The translations under genes were made by a program, and so were the position numbers. The notes under the pieces were generated by a model that was not told the origin of the DNA, did no database searches, and saw only the letters and a program-made list of their open reading frames with translations. DNA of 64,000 nt from an uncultured Coriobacteriaceae bacterium (lineage in GTDB: Bacteria > Actinomycetota > Coriobacteriia > Coriobacteriales > Coriobacteriaceae). The stretch's first letter is position 1. Each line of letters begins with the position of its first letter. The stretch is from NCBI GenBank assembly GCA_944320725.1, contig CALUIM010000005.1, positions 1 through 64,000 on the forward strand. The letters are read 5' to 3'. Positions 30,130-41,940 of this stretch are shown piece after piece.

Positions 30130-31269
30130 ATGGCAGAAGATTTCTACACATTTGTGGACTCGGGCGACCCCGCACCTGACAACCGCCATATCACAGGCGC
30201 ATCTGCAGCGGACAGATCCGGTGCAGAGGGAGAGATGGCGGCATACGCCACGCGCATTGCCATCTACGACGACATGTACTCCACGCCGCGTGTCGTGGTG
30301 GTTGAGCCGGCACCCGTGCGTGCCTATCTCGAAGAAATCACCAACACGGTCTATCGCTGCATGAAAGAGCAGGGCGGCAACATCGCGCTCATGGTGATCC
30401 GCGAGATTGTGGAGAACTTCATTCATGCCCACTTTGTCGAGCCCATCATCTCGATTCTCGATGGCGGCAACACGATACGCTTCGCCGATCAGGGACCGGG
30501 TATCGAGGATAAGGAGCGCGCGTTCGAGTTTGGCGTCACCTCGGCAAATCGCGACATGAAGCGCTATATCCGCGGCACCGGCGCAGGGTTTCCCATGGTT
30601 CAGCAGTATCTGGAGACCGCCGGTGGCGCGGTGTCGGTTGAGGACAACCTCGGCGCGGGCACCGTGGTGACGGTGACCATCGACCCTGCGCGCACGCAGG
30701 AAGTTGCCGGGCATGCTCAGCGCGGTGCCGCCGTGCGCGGTGGCGACGCGGTAAGCGCCCCGACAGCACCCGCACCTGGCGCGCAGCAGGGCACGCCCCA
30801 GGTACCACCCGCAGATCAGGGTGCGCCGTATGGCGCGTGGCCCCCTGCGTACCAGCAACCCGGTATGAATGCATGGCAAGCGGCGGCACCCGCTCAGCCT
30901 TCCTATCCCCAGCCCGCGTACCCGCCTGTCAACCAGAGTTATCCACAAGCAGGCCATCAGTTTTCCACACTTCCACAATTCCCAGCTCAACAGGGATATC
31001 CGTGGGCGGGGCAGATGATGCCCCAAGCAGCGCAACCCTACCCGCAACAAGCTCCCTATATCAGCGAACGCGCAGGTCTTGCCCTTCGTTTGCTCATGGA
31101 TCGCGGCGAGGCGGGGCCCACTGACCTCGCGCATGCCTACGGACACTCAGGTCCCACGTGGTCGCGCGAGCTTGCTACACTGAGTGAGCAAGGATTCATC
31201 GCGAAGCGCGGGCAAAAATATCATCTCACCGAGCTCGGCACCACGTGGATCCAGGCGCACGAGCAGTAA
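30130..31269 (+). CDS. GHKL-type ATPase fused to a winged-helix domain, upstream of dnaA (unknown function)
   Basis: I know no named function for this 379-residue protein. Residues 65-210 look like a histidine-kinase-type/SpoIIAB-like ATPase: N-box IVENFIHAHF (Glu and Asn), G1 box FADQGPGIED, the lid, G2 GTGAGFPMVQQY and GTVVTVTIDP. No phospho-acceptor His domain is present. A linker of about 90 residues rich in Pro, Gln, Ala and Tyr follows, then a winged helix (LALRLLMDRGEAGPTDLAHAY...GFIAKRGQKYHLTELG). I take ATG 30130; the frame is open from ATG 30061, which overlaps a DnaA box. The ribosome site is weak. It lies 32 bp before dnaA and is likely co-transcribed. Confidence 0.75.
   Translation: MAEDFYTFVDSGDPAPDNRHITGASAADRSGAEGEMAAYATRIAIYDDMYSTPRVVVVEPAPVRAYLEEITNTVYRCMKEQGGNIALMVIREIVENFIHAHFVEPIISILDGGNTIRFADQGPGIEDKERAFEFGVTSANRDMKRYIRGTGAGFPMVQQYLETAGGAVSVEDNLGAGTVVTVTIDPARTQEVAGHAQRGAAVRGGDAVSAPTAPAPGAQQGTPQVPPADQGAPYGAWPPAYQQPGMNAWQAAAPAQPSYPQPAYPPVNQSYPQAGHQFSTLPQFPAQQGYPWAGQMMPQAAQPYPQQAPYISERAGLALRLLMDRGEAGPTDLAHAYGHSGPTWSRELATLSEQGFIAKRGQKYHLTELGTTWIQAHEQ
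30939..30977 (+). other. cluster of three DnaA-box-like sites inside the GHKL gene
   Basis: TTATCCACA at 30939-30947 is the perfect strong consensus. TTTTCCACA lies at 30961-30969 and ACTTCCACA (weaker) at 30969-30977. All three point the same way and are within 39 bp. They fall in the low-complexity linker, where protein sequence is least constrained. Confidence 0.6.
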
Positions 31270-31301
31270 GGCGGGCGCAAGCCCTGTGAGCGGGAGACAA
31301 C

Positions 31302-32960
31302 ATGGATAACGAAGCGCAGATGATCCTCGATGACACCATCTCGTTTTGCCAGCGTGACGAACAGGACGCACGCCTGATCAATATGCTCGAACAGTCGCGC
31401 GCGGTTTCCCTCACCGACGAGGCGCTCACCATCGAAGCGCCGTCGCGTTTTGCCTACTCCTATCTCATGAAGCAGCGCCCCATCATCGAGCGTTACCTTG
31501 AAGAAATCGCGTTCTGCGAGCTCACCTTGCACATCACGGTGACCGCGGCGGCAGGTGCACATGCAGGGCGAACAGTTTCCCGTGAAACCTCCGACTCTGA
31601 GGCACCTGCGCGCGAAACGACTTCTCAGGCCGCAGCAGCTCCGAACATGGCACCGATGCACGGGATGCCCACCGCACCGGTTGCACCGAGCGCGCATGAG
31701 GCGGATGAACGCGTCGAGGTGCGCAACATCATCACCCCGGGCGACCTCCAAAAGATCATGGCGGGCATGGGTGGCACGCCGGTGGAAAAGCACGAAGCGC
31801 CGCAGGCAGCACCCGCGCCAGAGCGCGACGAGGATGCCTACCCGTCGGTACCCATCAACTCGAAGTTCACGTTCGAGAACTTCGTCTACGGCGACGAAAA
31901 CAAGCACGCCTATCAATCGGCGGTGCGGTTTGCCGCACTCGCGGAGGAGCCGGGAACCTGCACGTCACTGTTCATCTACGGCAACTCGGGACTCGGCAAG
32001 ACGCATCTTTTGCTCGCCATCAAGAACTACCTCAACGAGAACAAACCCTACATCAGGGTGAAATACGCCAACTCGCAGGCCTATATCGATGACTTCATCA
32101 ACGAGGTGGCCATCCAGAAGACCGAGGGGCGCGCCATTCTGCGCGATTACCACGATGCCGACATCCTCATCATCGATGACATCCAGAACATCATTGGCAA
32201 GACGGCGAGCATCGAGTACTTCTTCCGCCTGATGGATGAGTTCATACGCGACAACAAGAAGGTCGTCATCGCCTCGGACCGCGCGCCCAAGAAGCTCGGC
32301 ATGGACGAGCGCCTGACGAGCCGCTTCAACGCTGGCATGCTCTGTTTGGTATCGGTCCCCGGCTTCGAGATGAAATATGCCATCCTGAAGCGCTACTACG
32401 AGAACACCGTGCTGCCTTCCGCTGAAGCGGAGGAGGCACTTGAGGGCGAGGACTCCCTGCTTGGCTCCATCCGCTCGGGCAGCGGCACCCTCACCGACGA
32501 GCAACTCCGCTACATGGCACACGTTTCGGGCACGAACATCCGCGAGCTTGAAAGCTTCTGCGAGCGCTGCGCGGGCGAATCGTACGAGCGCGAGCAGGCA
32601 GGCGGCGAGCTCGCGGGCGAGGACATCGACCGCATTGCCAACGAATACTTCGACACTAAGCACAAGAAGATCCACATCGACACGGTGCAATCGGTGGTTG
32701 AGGAGTTCTACCACGTGAGCCATGAGGACCTCATCGGCCCCAAGCGTCTGAAGAACATCGCGTTTGCGCGGCATGTGGCGGTCTACCTCGCCAACGATAT
32801 GTGCGAGATGACCACGCCCATGGTGGGCGCCGAGTTTGGCGGACGCGACCATTCGACCGTGTTGAACTCCATCAAGGTTATCGAGAAGAAGATCAAGGAA
32901 GACCGCACGATCGCCGAGGATCTGCAGCAGCTTCGCAACAAGATCACGCTGGTGTCATAG
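31302..32960 (+). CDS. dnaA: chromosomal replication initiator protein
   Basis: The 552-residue AAA+ initiator binds DnaA boxes and opens oriC. Domain I is residues 1-85. Domain II is a Pro/Ala-rich linker of about 90 residues. Domain III carries Walker A GNSGLGKTHLL (about 226-236), Walker B ILIIDDIQNI and the sensor region ASDRAPKKL. Domain IV has the helix-turn-helix with the signature MVGAEFGGRDHSTVLNSIK. Length is slightly above the common 450-510 because of the linker and an extra stretch near EGEDSLLGS. GGGAG precedes the start. Within its own coding region, 31574-31589 is a 13/16 match to parS. Confidence 0.98.
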   Translation: MDNEAQMILDDTISFCQRDEQDARLINMLEQSRAVSLTDEALTIEAPSRFAYSYLMKQRPIIERYLEEIAFCELTLHITVTAAAGAHAGRTVSRETSDSEAPARETTSQAAAAPNMAPMHGMPTAPVAPSAHEADERVEVRNIITPGDLQKIMAGMGGTPVEKHEAPQAAPAPERDEDAYPSVPINSKFTFENFVYGDENKHAYQSAVRFAALAEEPGTCTSLFIYGNSGLGKTHLLLAIKNYLNENKPYIRVKYANSQAYIDDFINEVAIQKTEGRAILRDYHDADILIIDDIQNIIGKTASIEYFFRLMDEFIRDNKKVVIASDRAPKKLGMDERLTSRFNAGMLCLVSVPGFEMKYAILKRYYENTVLPSAEAEEALEGEDSLLGSIRSGSGTLTDEQLRYMAHVSGTNIRELESFCERCAGESYEREQAGGELAGEDIDRIANEYFDTKHKKIHIDTVQSVVEEFYHVSHEDLIGPKRLKNIAFARHVAVYLANDMCEMTTPMVGAEFGGRDHSTVLNSIKVIEKKIKEDRTIAEDLQQLRNKITLVS

Positions 32961-33191
32961 GCATCGGTGGGAAACATGTTGGAAGCTCGGGGAAAGGTTG
33001 TTGAAAACTCACGTATCATGGTGGAGAGCTGAAGCGGCGGGCGGTGATGTTGAAAACCAGACCGGTTGCCAACACGCCGAAGTTGAAAAATTTTCCCGTG
33101 CCGACCAGCTTGAATGAGACTCGTCCACATCATCCACTGTCTTATTACTATTATGAAAGAGATATCTATATACATATAAGAAAGGCGCGCC

Positions 33192-34295
33192 ATGAAGTTC
33201 ACCGTAAGCCAGAGCTCGCTCTCAGATGCCATCGCTACCGTACAGAAGGGCGTGGCAAGCGCATCGACGCTTCCCATCCTGTCCGGCGTGCTGGTGCGCG
33301 CTACCGACGGCGTGCTGGAGTTCCAAACCTCGAACTACACGATCTCGATCCGGCATCGTATCGCCGCGCATGTTGAAGAAGACGGCGAGATGGTCATCCC
33401 GTGCAAGATGCTCGCGAATCTCACCAAGACGCTGCCCGATGCGCCGGTGCGTTTCGAAACCGTCGACCGCCAGGTGCTCATTTCGTGCGAGAAGACCAAC
33501 GTGCGGCTCAACACGTTGGATCCGTCCGATTTCCCCGAGTTCCCGGCGTATGCCATCGAGGCCGCGGTGGAGCTGCCGGTGAATATCCTGTCCGAGATGG
33601 TGGGGCGCGTCTGGCGCGTCACCTCGACCGACAAGGCCCGTCCCATCTTGGGCGGCGTTCATATGACGGTTGAGAACAACACCATCCGCCTCGTGGCAAC
33701 CGACTCGTTCCGTCTTGCCGTGTGCGATACACAGGTCGAGACGTCCACGCTCGAGGGCAATTTCGAGCTCAACGTGCCAGCTGATTCCATGAACGACGCG
33801 CTTTCCATCATGCATGATCAGCCCACGATCATGATTGGCGCCACCGACACCCAGGTGGTGTTCGAGGCAGGTAACACCTGCTACGTCTCCCGTCGTATCG
33901 AGGGCATGTATCCCAACTACAAGCAGCTGATTCCCGACACCTGCTCCACGAGCGTGAAGATCGATGTCGATGCGCTTTCCTCGGCGCTGAAGCGCGTTGC
34001 AGTCATTGCGCAGAACAACCCCGCCGTGAAGTTCGAGATCGACGTAGAGGCAGGGACGCTGTCGCTGTCGGCCATCTCGGGTGACCAGGACCTGGCGCAG
34101 GAGACGATCGAGGTCGAGGCTGAGGGCGAGAGCGGCGTCATCGCGTTCAACTACCACTACATCTTCGGCTGCTTGAACGTGCTCTCCCGCGAGAAGGAGA
34201 TCACGCTCGAGCTGAAGAGCTATGCGGCGCCGGGCGTGTTCAAGTCGTACGACAAGATCAACTACCTCTACCTGGTCATGCCGGTGCGCATCTAG
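33192..34295 (+). CDS. dnaN: DNA polymerase III beta subunit (sliding clamp)
   Basis: A 367-residue clamp protein that tethers the polymerase to DNA. It begins MKFTVSQSSLSDAIATVQKG and has three repeated clamp domains; KARPILGGVHMTVENNTIRLVATDSFR marks the second and the tail ends YLYLVMPVRI, the beta-clamp C terminus. The 231-bp dnaA-dnaN spacer contains several GTTGAAAA words but no DnaA box match; it ends with an AT-rich stretch that may hold the promoter. GAAAGG lies before the ATG. Confidence 0.98.
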   Translation: MKFTVSQSSLSDAIATVQKGVASASTLPILSGVLVRATDGVLEFQTSNYTISIRHRIAAHVEEDGEMVIPCKMLANLTKTLPDAPVRFETVDRQVLISCEKTNVRLNTLDPSDFPEFPAYAIEAAVELPVNILSEMVGRVWRVTSTDKARPILGGVHMTVENNTIRLVATDSFRLAVCDTQVETSTLEGNFELNVPADSMNDALSIMHDQPTIMIGATDTQVVFEAGNTCYVSRRIEGMYPNYKQLIPDTCSTSVKIDVDALSSALKRVAVIAQNNPAVKFEIDVEAGTLSLSAISGDQDLAQETIEVEAEGESGVIAFNYHYIFGCLNVLSREKEITLELKSYAAPGVFKSYDKINYLYLVMPVRI

Positions 34296-34298
34296 CGT

Positions 34299-35426
34299 AT
34301 GGCTATCTTCGCGCGCACGTTGCGCGTTCGCGACTACCGCAACTACGAACAGTTCGAGCTTGAACTCGATCGGCGCGTCACGGTGCTGGTGGGGAAGAAC
34401 GCAGTCGGCAAGACCAACTTGGTGGAGGCTCTGCAGCTGCTCACCGCGGGGCTCTCGTTTCGCAGGCCGGCTCCTGTGGAGCTCGTGCGCGTTGGACAGG
34501 AATCGTGCGATATGTCGCTTCGCCTTGAAGGCGACGAACGCGTCATCGACATCGCCTGCGAAGTGGCAAGCGGCAAGCGGTCGTTCAGGCGCAACGGTAA
34601 GCGCTGCCCTGCCGCGGGCGTGCGTGGCGTGGTGCCCTCGGTGCTGTTCTGCCCCGATGACCTCGATATGGTGAAGCGCTCCGCACGGGTGAGGAGGGCG
34701 GCGCTCGATACCTTCGGCATGCAGCTCAATGAGCAGTACGCCAAGCTGGTGGGCACCTACGAGCGCATTGTTGAGCAGCGCAACTCACTGCTCAAAGAGC
34801 GGTGGTGCACGCGCGAGGTGCTGGGGGCGTGGAACGACTCGCTGGTACAGGCCGGCTCGTCGCTGCTCGTTCACCGCATCTCGCTGCTCGACCGTCTGCG
34901 CGTGCATCTCGTCGATGCATACGAGGCCATCGCGCCGGGGGAGCATCTCGAGGTGACATACTCGTCGACCGTGGGCGCGATAGCGGGCGAACAAGACGGA
35001 TGTCCGCTCACGCGCGACGAGCTGCTCGTGCGTGCGCGCGACCTGTTCTGTGCCGCCCTCGATGAGCGAGCCGATGAGGAGCTTGCCCGCGGGGTGACGC
35101 TTGTGGGGCCTCATCGCGATGAGATTGCCTTCAGCATCGATGGCCGTGATGCGCGCAGCTTCGCCTCGCAAGGCCAGCAGCGCTCGCTTGTGCTGGCGTG
35201 GAAGGTTGCCGAGGTGGAGGTTACACGCGATATTCTCGGCCGCCCACCGCTGCTGTTGCTCGACGATGTTATGAGCGAGCTCGACGCCGATCGGCGCGCC
35301 TCGTTTTTGCGTTTCATCCAAGACGGTATTCAGACCGTTATCACCACGACCAATCTGGGGTATTTTTCAGATGATGTGCTCCAGCGCGCGAAGGTGGTGA
35401 AGATCGGTGATGCCCAGCAATCGTGA
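34299..35426 (+). CDS. recF: DNA replication and repair protein RecF
   Basis: A 375-residue SMC-like ATPase that loads RecA at gaps. Walker A GKNAVGKTNLVEAL (about residues 28-41), signature-like FASQGQQRSLVLAWK, Walker B PLLLLDDVMSELD and a terminal ITTTNLGYF segment are all visible. It starts three bases after dnaN and its end overlaps the next gene, so dnaN-recF-dciA form one transcript. Confidence 0.97.
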   Translation: MAIFARTLRVRDYRNYEQFELELDRRVTVLVGKNAVGKTNLVEALQLLTAGLSFRRPAPVELVRVGQESCDMSLRLEGDERVIDIACEVASGKRSFRRNGKRCPAAGVRGVVPSVLFCPDDLDMVKRSARVRRAALDTFGMQLNEQYAKLVGTYERIVEQRNSLLKERWCTREVLGAWNDSLVQAGSSLLVHRISLLDRLRVHLVDAYEAIAPGEHLEVTYSSTVGAIAGEQDGCPLTRDELLVRARDLFCAALDERADEELARGVTLVGPHRDEIAFSIDGRDARSFASQGQQRSLVLAWKVAEVEVTRDILGRPPLLLLDDVMSELDADRRASFLRFIQDGIQTVITTTNLGYFSDDVLQRAKVVKIGDAQQS

Positions 35427-35970
35427 CCGTGCGATGCGCACGCAAAACATCGATGGCTTAATCGCTGCCGAACGCGGCCGCATCTTTGCACAGGCTACGC
35501 CCGAGCAGCGTGAACGCTTGCGCGCGGCGGAGAAATCGCGCGAGGTGTACCGTGCGTGGAACGCCGTGTGCGCCGGCACGCGCGAGGGCAACCATGTGAC
35601 GGGTTTGCGGTACCTGCCCGATTCGAACGAGCTTTTGGTGTATCTCGACGATGCGGTGTGGACGCAGGAACTCACGATGCTGCGCGAGATTATCCGCGGC
35701 CGCATGGAGCGCGAGGGCGTGTCGATCGATGGTTTTTTATTCCGCACGTCGAAGCGCGGCTACGGCGCGAGCTCAAAGCGTGTGTTGCGCCCCGAGCTGC
35801 CCACCACCAACCCCGCCGTTCCCCATGCCGAGCTGAGCGATGACGAGGAGCGCAACGTGAACGAACGCGTTGCCGCCATCGAGGATGCGCGATTGCGTGA
35901 GGCGATGAAAAAGGCCATGAAGGCAAGCCTTGAGTGGAAAAAGGGTAGCGATGCGCTTAAAAAGCCGTAG
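35410..35970 (+). CDS. dciA: DUF721 / DciA-like helicase-loading protein
   Basis: A 186-residue protein in the position of DUF721 (DciA) genes of Actinomycetota, between recF and gyrB. DciA helps load DnaB in bacteria that lack DnaC/DnaI, fitting the absence of such loaders here. The core is VYRAWNAVCAGTREGNHVTG, then LPDSNELLVYLDDAVWTQEL and LREIIRGRM, matching the DUF721 KH-like fold. The N-terminal 40 residues and a basic C-terminal tail are extra. The start is ATG 35410 (GTG at 35407 is an alternative). It overlaps the recF end by 17 bases. Confidence 0.85.
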   Translation: MPSNRDRAMRTQNIDGLIAAERGRIFAQATPEQRERLRAAEKSREVYRAWNAVCAGTREGNHVTGLRYLPDSNELLVYLDDAVWTQELTMLREIIRGRMEREGVSIDGFLFRTSKRGYGASSKRVLRPELPTTNPAVPHAELSDDEERNVNERVAAIEDARLREAMKKAMKASLEWKKGSDALKKP

Positions 35971-36063
35971 AGGCAATCTGGTGGCCTTGTAGAGCCTTGT
36001 ATGCGCCATAGAGAGAACCTCGTGTTTCCGGTATCATATGAAAGGTTACAACCTTTTCTCTGA

Positions 36064-38100
<2,037 letters not shown>

Positions 38101-38109
38101 GGAGCACAC

Positions 38110-40860
38110 GTGGCAGACGATATGAACAACACGCCCGAGCGCGGCGAGGGTCTTTCCGACGATCTCAAGCGCCTGCTGGCCCGCGCCGAGGCCGATGACG
38201 AGGGTACCGACGTCTACGTTGAGGACGAGGACGCCGAGGAGGAAGAAGACGACGGCGAGCTCGAGGAGAGCTTCGGCGCGGTCGAGCGCGGCGAGAGTGC
38301 CGGCGAGGATATCAACGGCGGCTCGCTGCAGATCTCTGAGTTTGGTCGCGAGATGCGCCAGAGCTTCATCGAGTACTCGATGTCCGTTATTACCGCGCGC
38401 GCCCTACCGGATGTGCGTGACGGCCTGAAGCCGGTGCATCGCCGCATTCTCTACGCTATGAACGAGAGCGGCATCTATCCCAACCGCCCGCACAAGAAGA
38501 GTGCGTGGACGGTCGGCGAAGTGATCGGTAAGTACCATCCGCACGGCGACTCCGCGGTGTATGACACCATGGTCCGCCTGGCGCAGTGGTTCAGCATGCG
38601 CACCCCGCTCATCGACGGTCATGGCAACTTCGGTAACATCGACGGCGACGGCGCCGCGGCCATGCGCTACACCGAGAGCCGCTTGGCGCGCCCGGCCATG
38701 GAGCTTCTGCGCGACCTGCAGAAGGATACCGTCGACTGGCAGCCCAACTACGACGAGTCGCTCGCCGAGCCGCAGGTGCTGCCCGCGCGCTTCCCCAACC
38801 TGCTGGTCAATGGCTCGTCGGGCATCGCCGTGGGTATGGCCACGAACATCCCGCCGCACAACTTGGGCGAAGCGGTCGAGGCCACCTGCATGCTCATCGA
38901 CAATCCCGATGCGACGGTCGACGAGCTCATGCAGGTCATGCCCGGTCCCGATTTCCCCACCGGCGCGGTCATCATGGGCTCGGACGGCATCCGTCAGGCC
39001 TATGAAACCGGTCGCGGCTCGATTACCGTGCGCGCAAAGGCGCACGTTGAGTCCACGAAGACCGGGCGCAACCGCCTCGTGTTCACCGAGATTCCCTATC
39101 AGGTGAACAAGGGCACGCTGCAGGAGAAGATCGCCCAGCTCGTCAACGAGAAGCGCATCGAGGGCATTTCCGACATGCGCGACGAGTCCACACAAAAGGG
39201 TCTGCGTCTCGTCATCGAGCTCAAGAAGGGTGTCATCCCGCAGGTCGTGCTCAACAACCTGTATAAGTTCACCTCGCTGCAGAACACCTTCGGCGTGAAT
39301 AACCTCGCGCTCGTGGGCGGCGTGCCCAAGTGCCTGTCGCTTCCCGAGATGCTCCGCCACTATATCGACCACCAGGTCGACGTGGTGACGCGTCGCACGC
39401 AGTTCGACCTCAAGAAGGCCCAGGCTCGCGCGCACATCCTCGAGGGCTACCTCATGGCGCTCGACCATATCGACGAGGTCATCTCGATCATCCGCTCCTC
39501 GCAAACCGATACCGAGGCGAGCGAGCGCCTCATCGAGCGCTTCGGCTTCACGCCCGAGCAGACCTCGGCCATCCTCGAGATGCGCCTGCGCCGCCTCACC
39601 GGCCTCGAGCGCAACAAGATCGAGGAGGAGCTCGAGGGTCTGCGCCAGGCGATCGCCTACTACGAGGACCTGCTGGCGCATGAGGAGAAGATCCTCGGCG
39701 TGATCAAGGACGAGATGCGCGAGATCGCACGCAAGTACGGTGATAAGCGTCGCACCGAGATTTCCCAGGCCGAGAAGGACCTCGATGTCGAGGACCTCAT
39801 CGCCGATGAGGACATGGTGGTGACCATCACCCACACCGGTTACGTGAAGCGCATTCCGGTGGCTGCGTACCGCGCGCAGAAGCGCGGCGGCAAGGGCGTC
39901 TCGGGTGTGAACCTCAAAGAGGACGACGTGATCTCGGAGATGTTCATCGCGAGCACCCACGAGTACGTGCTGTTCTTCTCGAATCGCGGCAAGGTGTATC
40001 GCCTGAAGGTGCATGAGCTGCCCATTGGCACGCGCCAGGCGCGCGGCACGGCGATTGTGAACCTGCTGCCGTTCGAGGATGGCGAGAAGATCGCGAGCGT
40101 CATCTCCTGCCGCGAGTTCCCCGACAATGAGTACCTGCTGTTTGCCACCAAGAGCGGCATGGTGAAGAAGACCGTCATGAGCGCGTACGATCGCAGCCGC
40201 CGCGACGGCATCATCGCCATCAACCTCAAGGCAGGCGACGCGCTGCTTGATGTGCGCCGCGTGCGCGAGGGCGACAAGGTCATCATGGCGACCACCGAGG
40301 GTAAGGCCATCATGTTCGAGGAGGACCAGGTGCGCGCCACCGGTCGCGACACCTCGGGCGTGCGCGGCATTACGCTCAAGGGTGACGCCTCGGTGCTCGG
40401 CATGGAGATTACCAACGGTCGCGGCGACCTGTTCGTGATTACCGAGCGCGGGTTTGGTAAGCGCACGCCGGTTGCCGATTACCCGTGCCAGCATCGTGGC
40501 GGTCAGGGTGTCTACACCATCCAGATGACCGAGCGCAAGGGCAAGCTCGCCGCCATGAAGACGGTCGGCCCGCAGCACGAGCTGTTCATCATTACCGAGA
40601 ACGCAACGGTTATCCGCGTGAAGACCGATGAGATTAGCCAGACCGGCCGCGCCACGCAGGGCGTCAAGATGATGAGCGTCGCCGAGGGCGACCGCGTGAC
40701 CGCGGTTGCTCGTATGACGAGCGCGAAAAAGAAGACGAAGCCCGCCGCTGTGGTTGAGGGTCAGGAGTCACTCGACCTGGGTACCGTGTCGACCGACTCA
40801 GAGGATCACATCGACATTGGAGCCGACGACGCGCAGCTTGAGGACCTGATGGACGAATAA
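38110..40860 (+). CDS. gyrA: DNA gyrase subunit A
   Basis: The 916-residue DNA-cleaving subunit. Catalytic Tyr187 (MRYTES) corresponds to E. coli Tyr122, and Ser148/Asp152 (HGDSAVYD) to Ser83/Asp87, so the quinolone region is wild-type. The numbering shift of 65 comes from an extra N-terminal segment before [17 protein letters not shown]; residues 34-54 of this are almost entirely Asp/Glu. The GyrA-box is QKRGGKG at about residue 596. The C-terminal beta-pinwheel repeats are followed by an acidic tail of about 50 residues. A strong terminator follows. Confidence 0.98.
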   Translation: MADDMNNTPERGEGLSDDLKRLLARAEADDEGTDVYVEDEDAEEEEDDGELEESFGAVERGESAGEDINGGSLQISEFGREMRQSFIEYSMSVITARALPDVRDGLKPVHRRILYAMNESGIYPNRPHKKSAWTVGEVIGKYHPHGDSAVYDTMVRLAQWFSMRTPLIDGHGNFGNIDGDGAAAMRYTESRLARPAMELLRDLQKDTVDWQPNYDESLAEPQVLPARFPNLLVNGSSGIAVGMATNIPPHNLGEAVEATCMLIDNPDATVDELMQVMPGPDFPTGAVIMGSDGIRQAYETGRGSITVRAKAHVESTKTGRNRLVFTEIPYQVNKGTLQEKIAQLVNEKRIEGISDMRDESTQKGLRLVIELKKGVIPQVVLNNLYKFTSLQNTFGVNNLALVGGVPKCLSLPEMLRHYIDHQVDVVTRRTQFDLKKAQARAHILEGYLMALDHIDEVISIIRSSQTDTEASERLIERFGFTPEQTSAILEMRLRRLTGLERNKIEEELEGLRQAIAYYEDLLAHEEKILGVIKDEMREIARKYGDKRRTEISQAEKDLDVEDLIADEDMVVTITHTGYVKRIPVAAYRAQKRGGKGVSGVNLKEDDVISEMFIASTHEYVLFFSNRGKVYRLKVHELPIGTRQARGTAIVNLLPFEDGEKIASVISCREFPDNEYLLFATKSGMVKKTVMSAYDRSRRDGIIAINLKAGDALLDVRRVREGDKVIMATTEGKAIMFEEDQVRATGRDTSGVRGITLKGDASVLGMEITNGRGDLFVITERGFGKRTPVADYPCQHRGGQGVYTIQMTERKGKLAAMKTVGPQHELFIITENATVIRVKTDEISQTGRATQGVKMMSVAEGDRVTAVARMTSAKKKTKPAAVVEGQESLDLGTVSTDSEDHIDIGADDAQLEDLMDE

Positions 40861-40895
40861 GTCGCGCCGATTCATCGCAGGTATGATTGCGAACG

Positions 40896-40933
40896 GCCCC
40901 GTACCGAGTTGAAATTCGGTACGGGGCGTTCTT
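40896..40933 (+). terminator. intrinsic terminator of gyrA
   Basis: GCCCCGTACCGA (40896-40907) and TCGGTACGGGGC (40916-40927) form a perfect 12-bp stem with an eight-base loop, then GTTCTTC. Confidence 0.9.
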
Positions 40934-40970
40934 CATGTGGTTTCGCAATATGCTGGTGAGCAAAATGCAG

Positions 40971-41480
40971 CTAGAAATCGTCGGGAGAGAGATTCTGCAC
41001 AAACCGGTCGAACTGCTCGATTTCCTCGTCAGCCGAGCCATCATGGCTGTAGGAGATTGTCCCGGCGCGATTCATGATGTCCTCATCGACATAGATAGGG
41101 GCGTTGGTGCGTACGGCGAGCGAAAGAGCATCGCTGGGCCGCGCATCGAGGGCGCGCTCCTCGGTTTCTTGATCGCGCTGCACAGCAAGCACCACCGTTG
41201 CGTAGAATACCGCGCCGTCAACGCGATTGATCTCCACGCGTTCAACCTTGGCTTCAAGTGCCTGCAACGCCGAGATAAAAAGATCATGGGTGATAGGGCG
41301 CGACGTCCCCTGTCCTTCGATGCCGCGACTGATCGCCGCCGCCTCAAAAGATCCTGTTTGGATGGAGAGCGCACGGAGCGGCGCATCCGAGGGCGCTTCG
41401 CCTCTGCGCTCGCGCAACACAATGATAGAGGGTACGGAACCGGCGGCCATAATAATGGTCTCGATATCAGTGCGAATCAT
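40971..41480 (-). CDS. bifunctional nuclease family protein (BFN, DUF151)
   Basis: A 169-residue protein with the DUF151 core: RPITHDLFISALQALEAKVERVEI, ATVVLAV, ARPSDALSLAVRTNAPIYVDE. This family was named for reported DNase/RNase activity in plants, and it is common in Actinobacteria and Thermotoga. The start at 41480 is chosen for GGGAGGTG upstream; the open frame extends five codons further. It is convergent with gyrA. Its function in bacteria remains uncertain. Confidence 0.88.
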   Translation of the reverse strand: MIRTDIETIIMAAGSVPSIIVLRERRGEAPSDAPLRALSIQTGSFEAAAISRGIEGQGTSRPITHDLFISALQALEAKVERVEINRVDGAVFYATVVLAVQRDQETEERALDARPSDALSLAVRTNAPIYVDEDIMNRAGTISYSHDGSADEEIEQFDRFVQNLSPDDF

Positions 41481-41600
41481 TATGGCACCTCCCATACGGT
41501 GTATACGGCAATAAAGCGATACGTTATGGTACCCAAAAAGCCGCGGTTATACAAAAGAGATATCTTTCATGCGAATCGGGTTCGTTTCAGCGCAGGAACC

Positions 41601-41629
41601 TTGTCCGCTGAAAACCGGAACGGTATACT
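41601..41629 (+). promoter_or_regulatory. promoter of tRNA-Gly
   Basis: TTGTCC (41601-41606), 17 bp, TATACT (41624-41629), 28 bp ahead of the mature tRNA 5' end. Confidence 0.8.
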
Positions 41630-41656
41630 ACATCGTGCACTGCGGTGCATACATAT

Positions 41657-41731
41657 GCGGGCATCGCCAAGTGGTAAGGCATCAGCTTCCCAAGCTGACA
41701 TTCGCGGGTTCGAGTCCCGTTGCCCGCTCCA
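41657..41731 (+). tRNA. tRNA-Gly (anticodon CCC)
   Basis: Acceptor stem GCGGGCA/TGCCCGC, D-loop with AAGTGGTAAGGC, anticodon stem CAGCT/AGCTG around TTCCCAA, T-arm GCGGGTTCGAGTCCCGT, discriminator T and encoded CCA. It reads GGG codons. Confidence 0.95.
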
Positions 41732-41739
41732 GAATTCTT

Positions 41740-41763
41740 ACGGCGCCCCACCGCGCCGTTTTT
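41740..41763 (+). terminator. terminator of tRNA-Gly
   Basis: ACGGCGC (41740-41746) pairs with GCGCCGT (41753-41759), followed by a run of T. Confidence 0.8.
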
Positions 41764-41940
41764 CATGGAGATATGCTGAATTCCATTACCAAAAAAGTGC
41801 GTTCTACCTGTAGGTTCGTGGCGTTGAGCTGCTGTGTTGGAACATGTAGAGCGCCTTGTTAGATTCCTGTAAGAAACCCTGCGTATCGCGTAAGAACATG
41901 TACAGATGCTCGTGCGATGATGACGTCGAGCGAACCGGTT

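Noticed and set aside
32961-33191. dnaA-dnaN spacer as the replication origin
   Set aside because: No DnaA-box match was found there, and genes on both sides point the same way.
38404-40578. 724-codon minus-strand frame opposite gyrA
   Set aside because: Shadow of gyrA, which has full motifs and a ribosome site.
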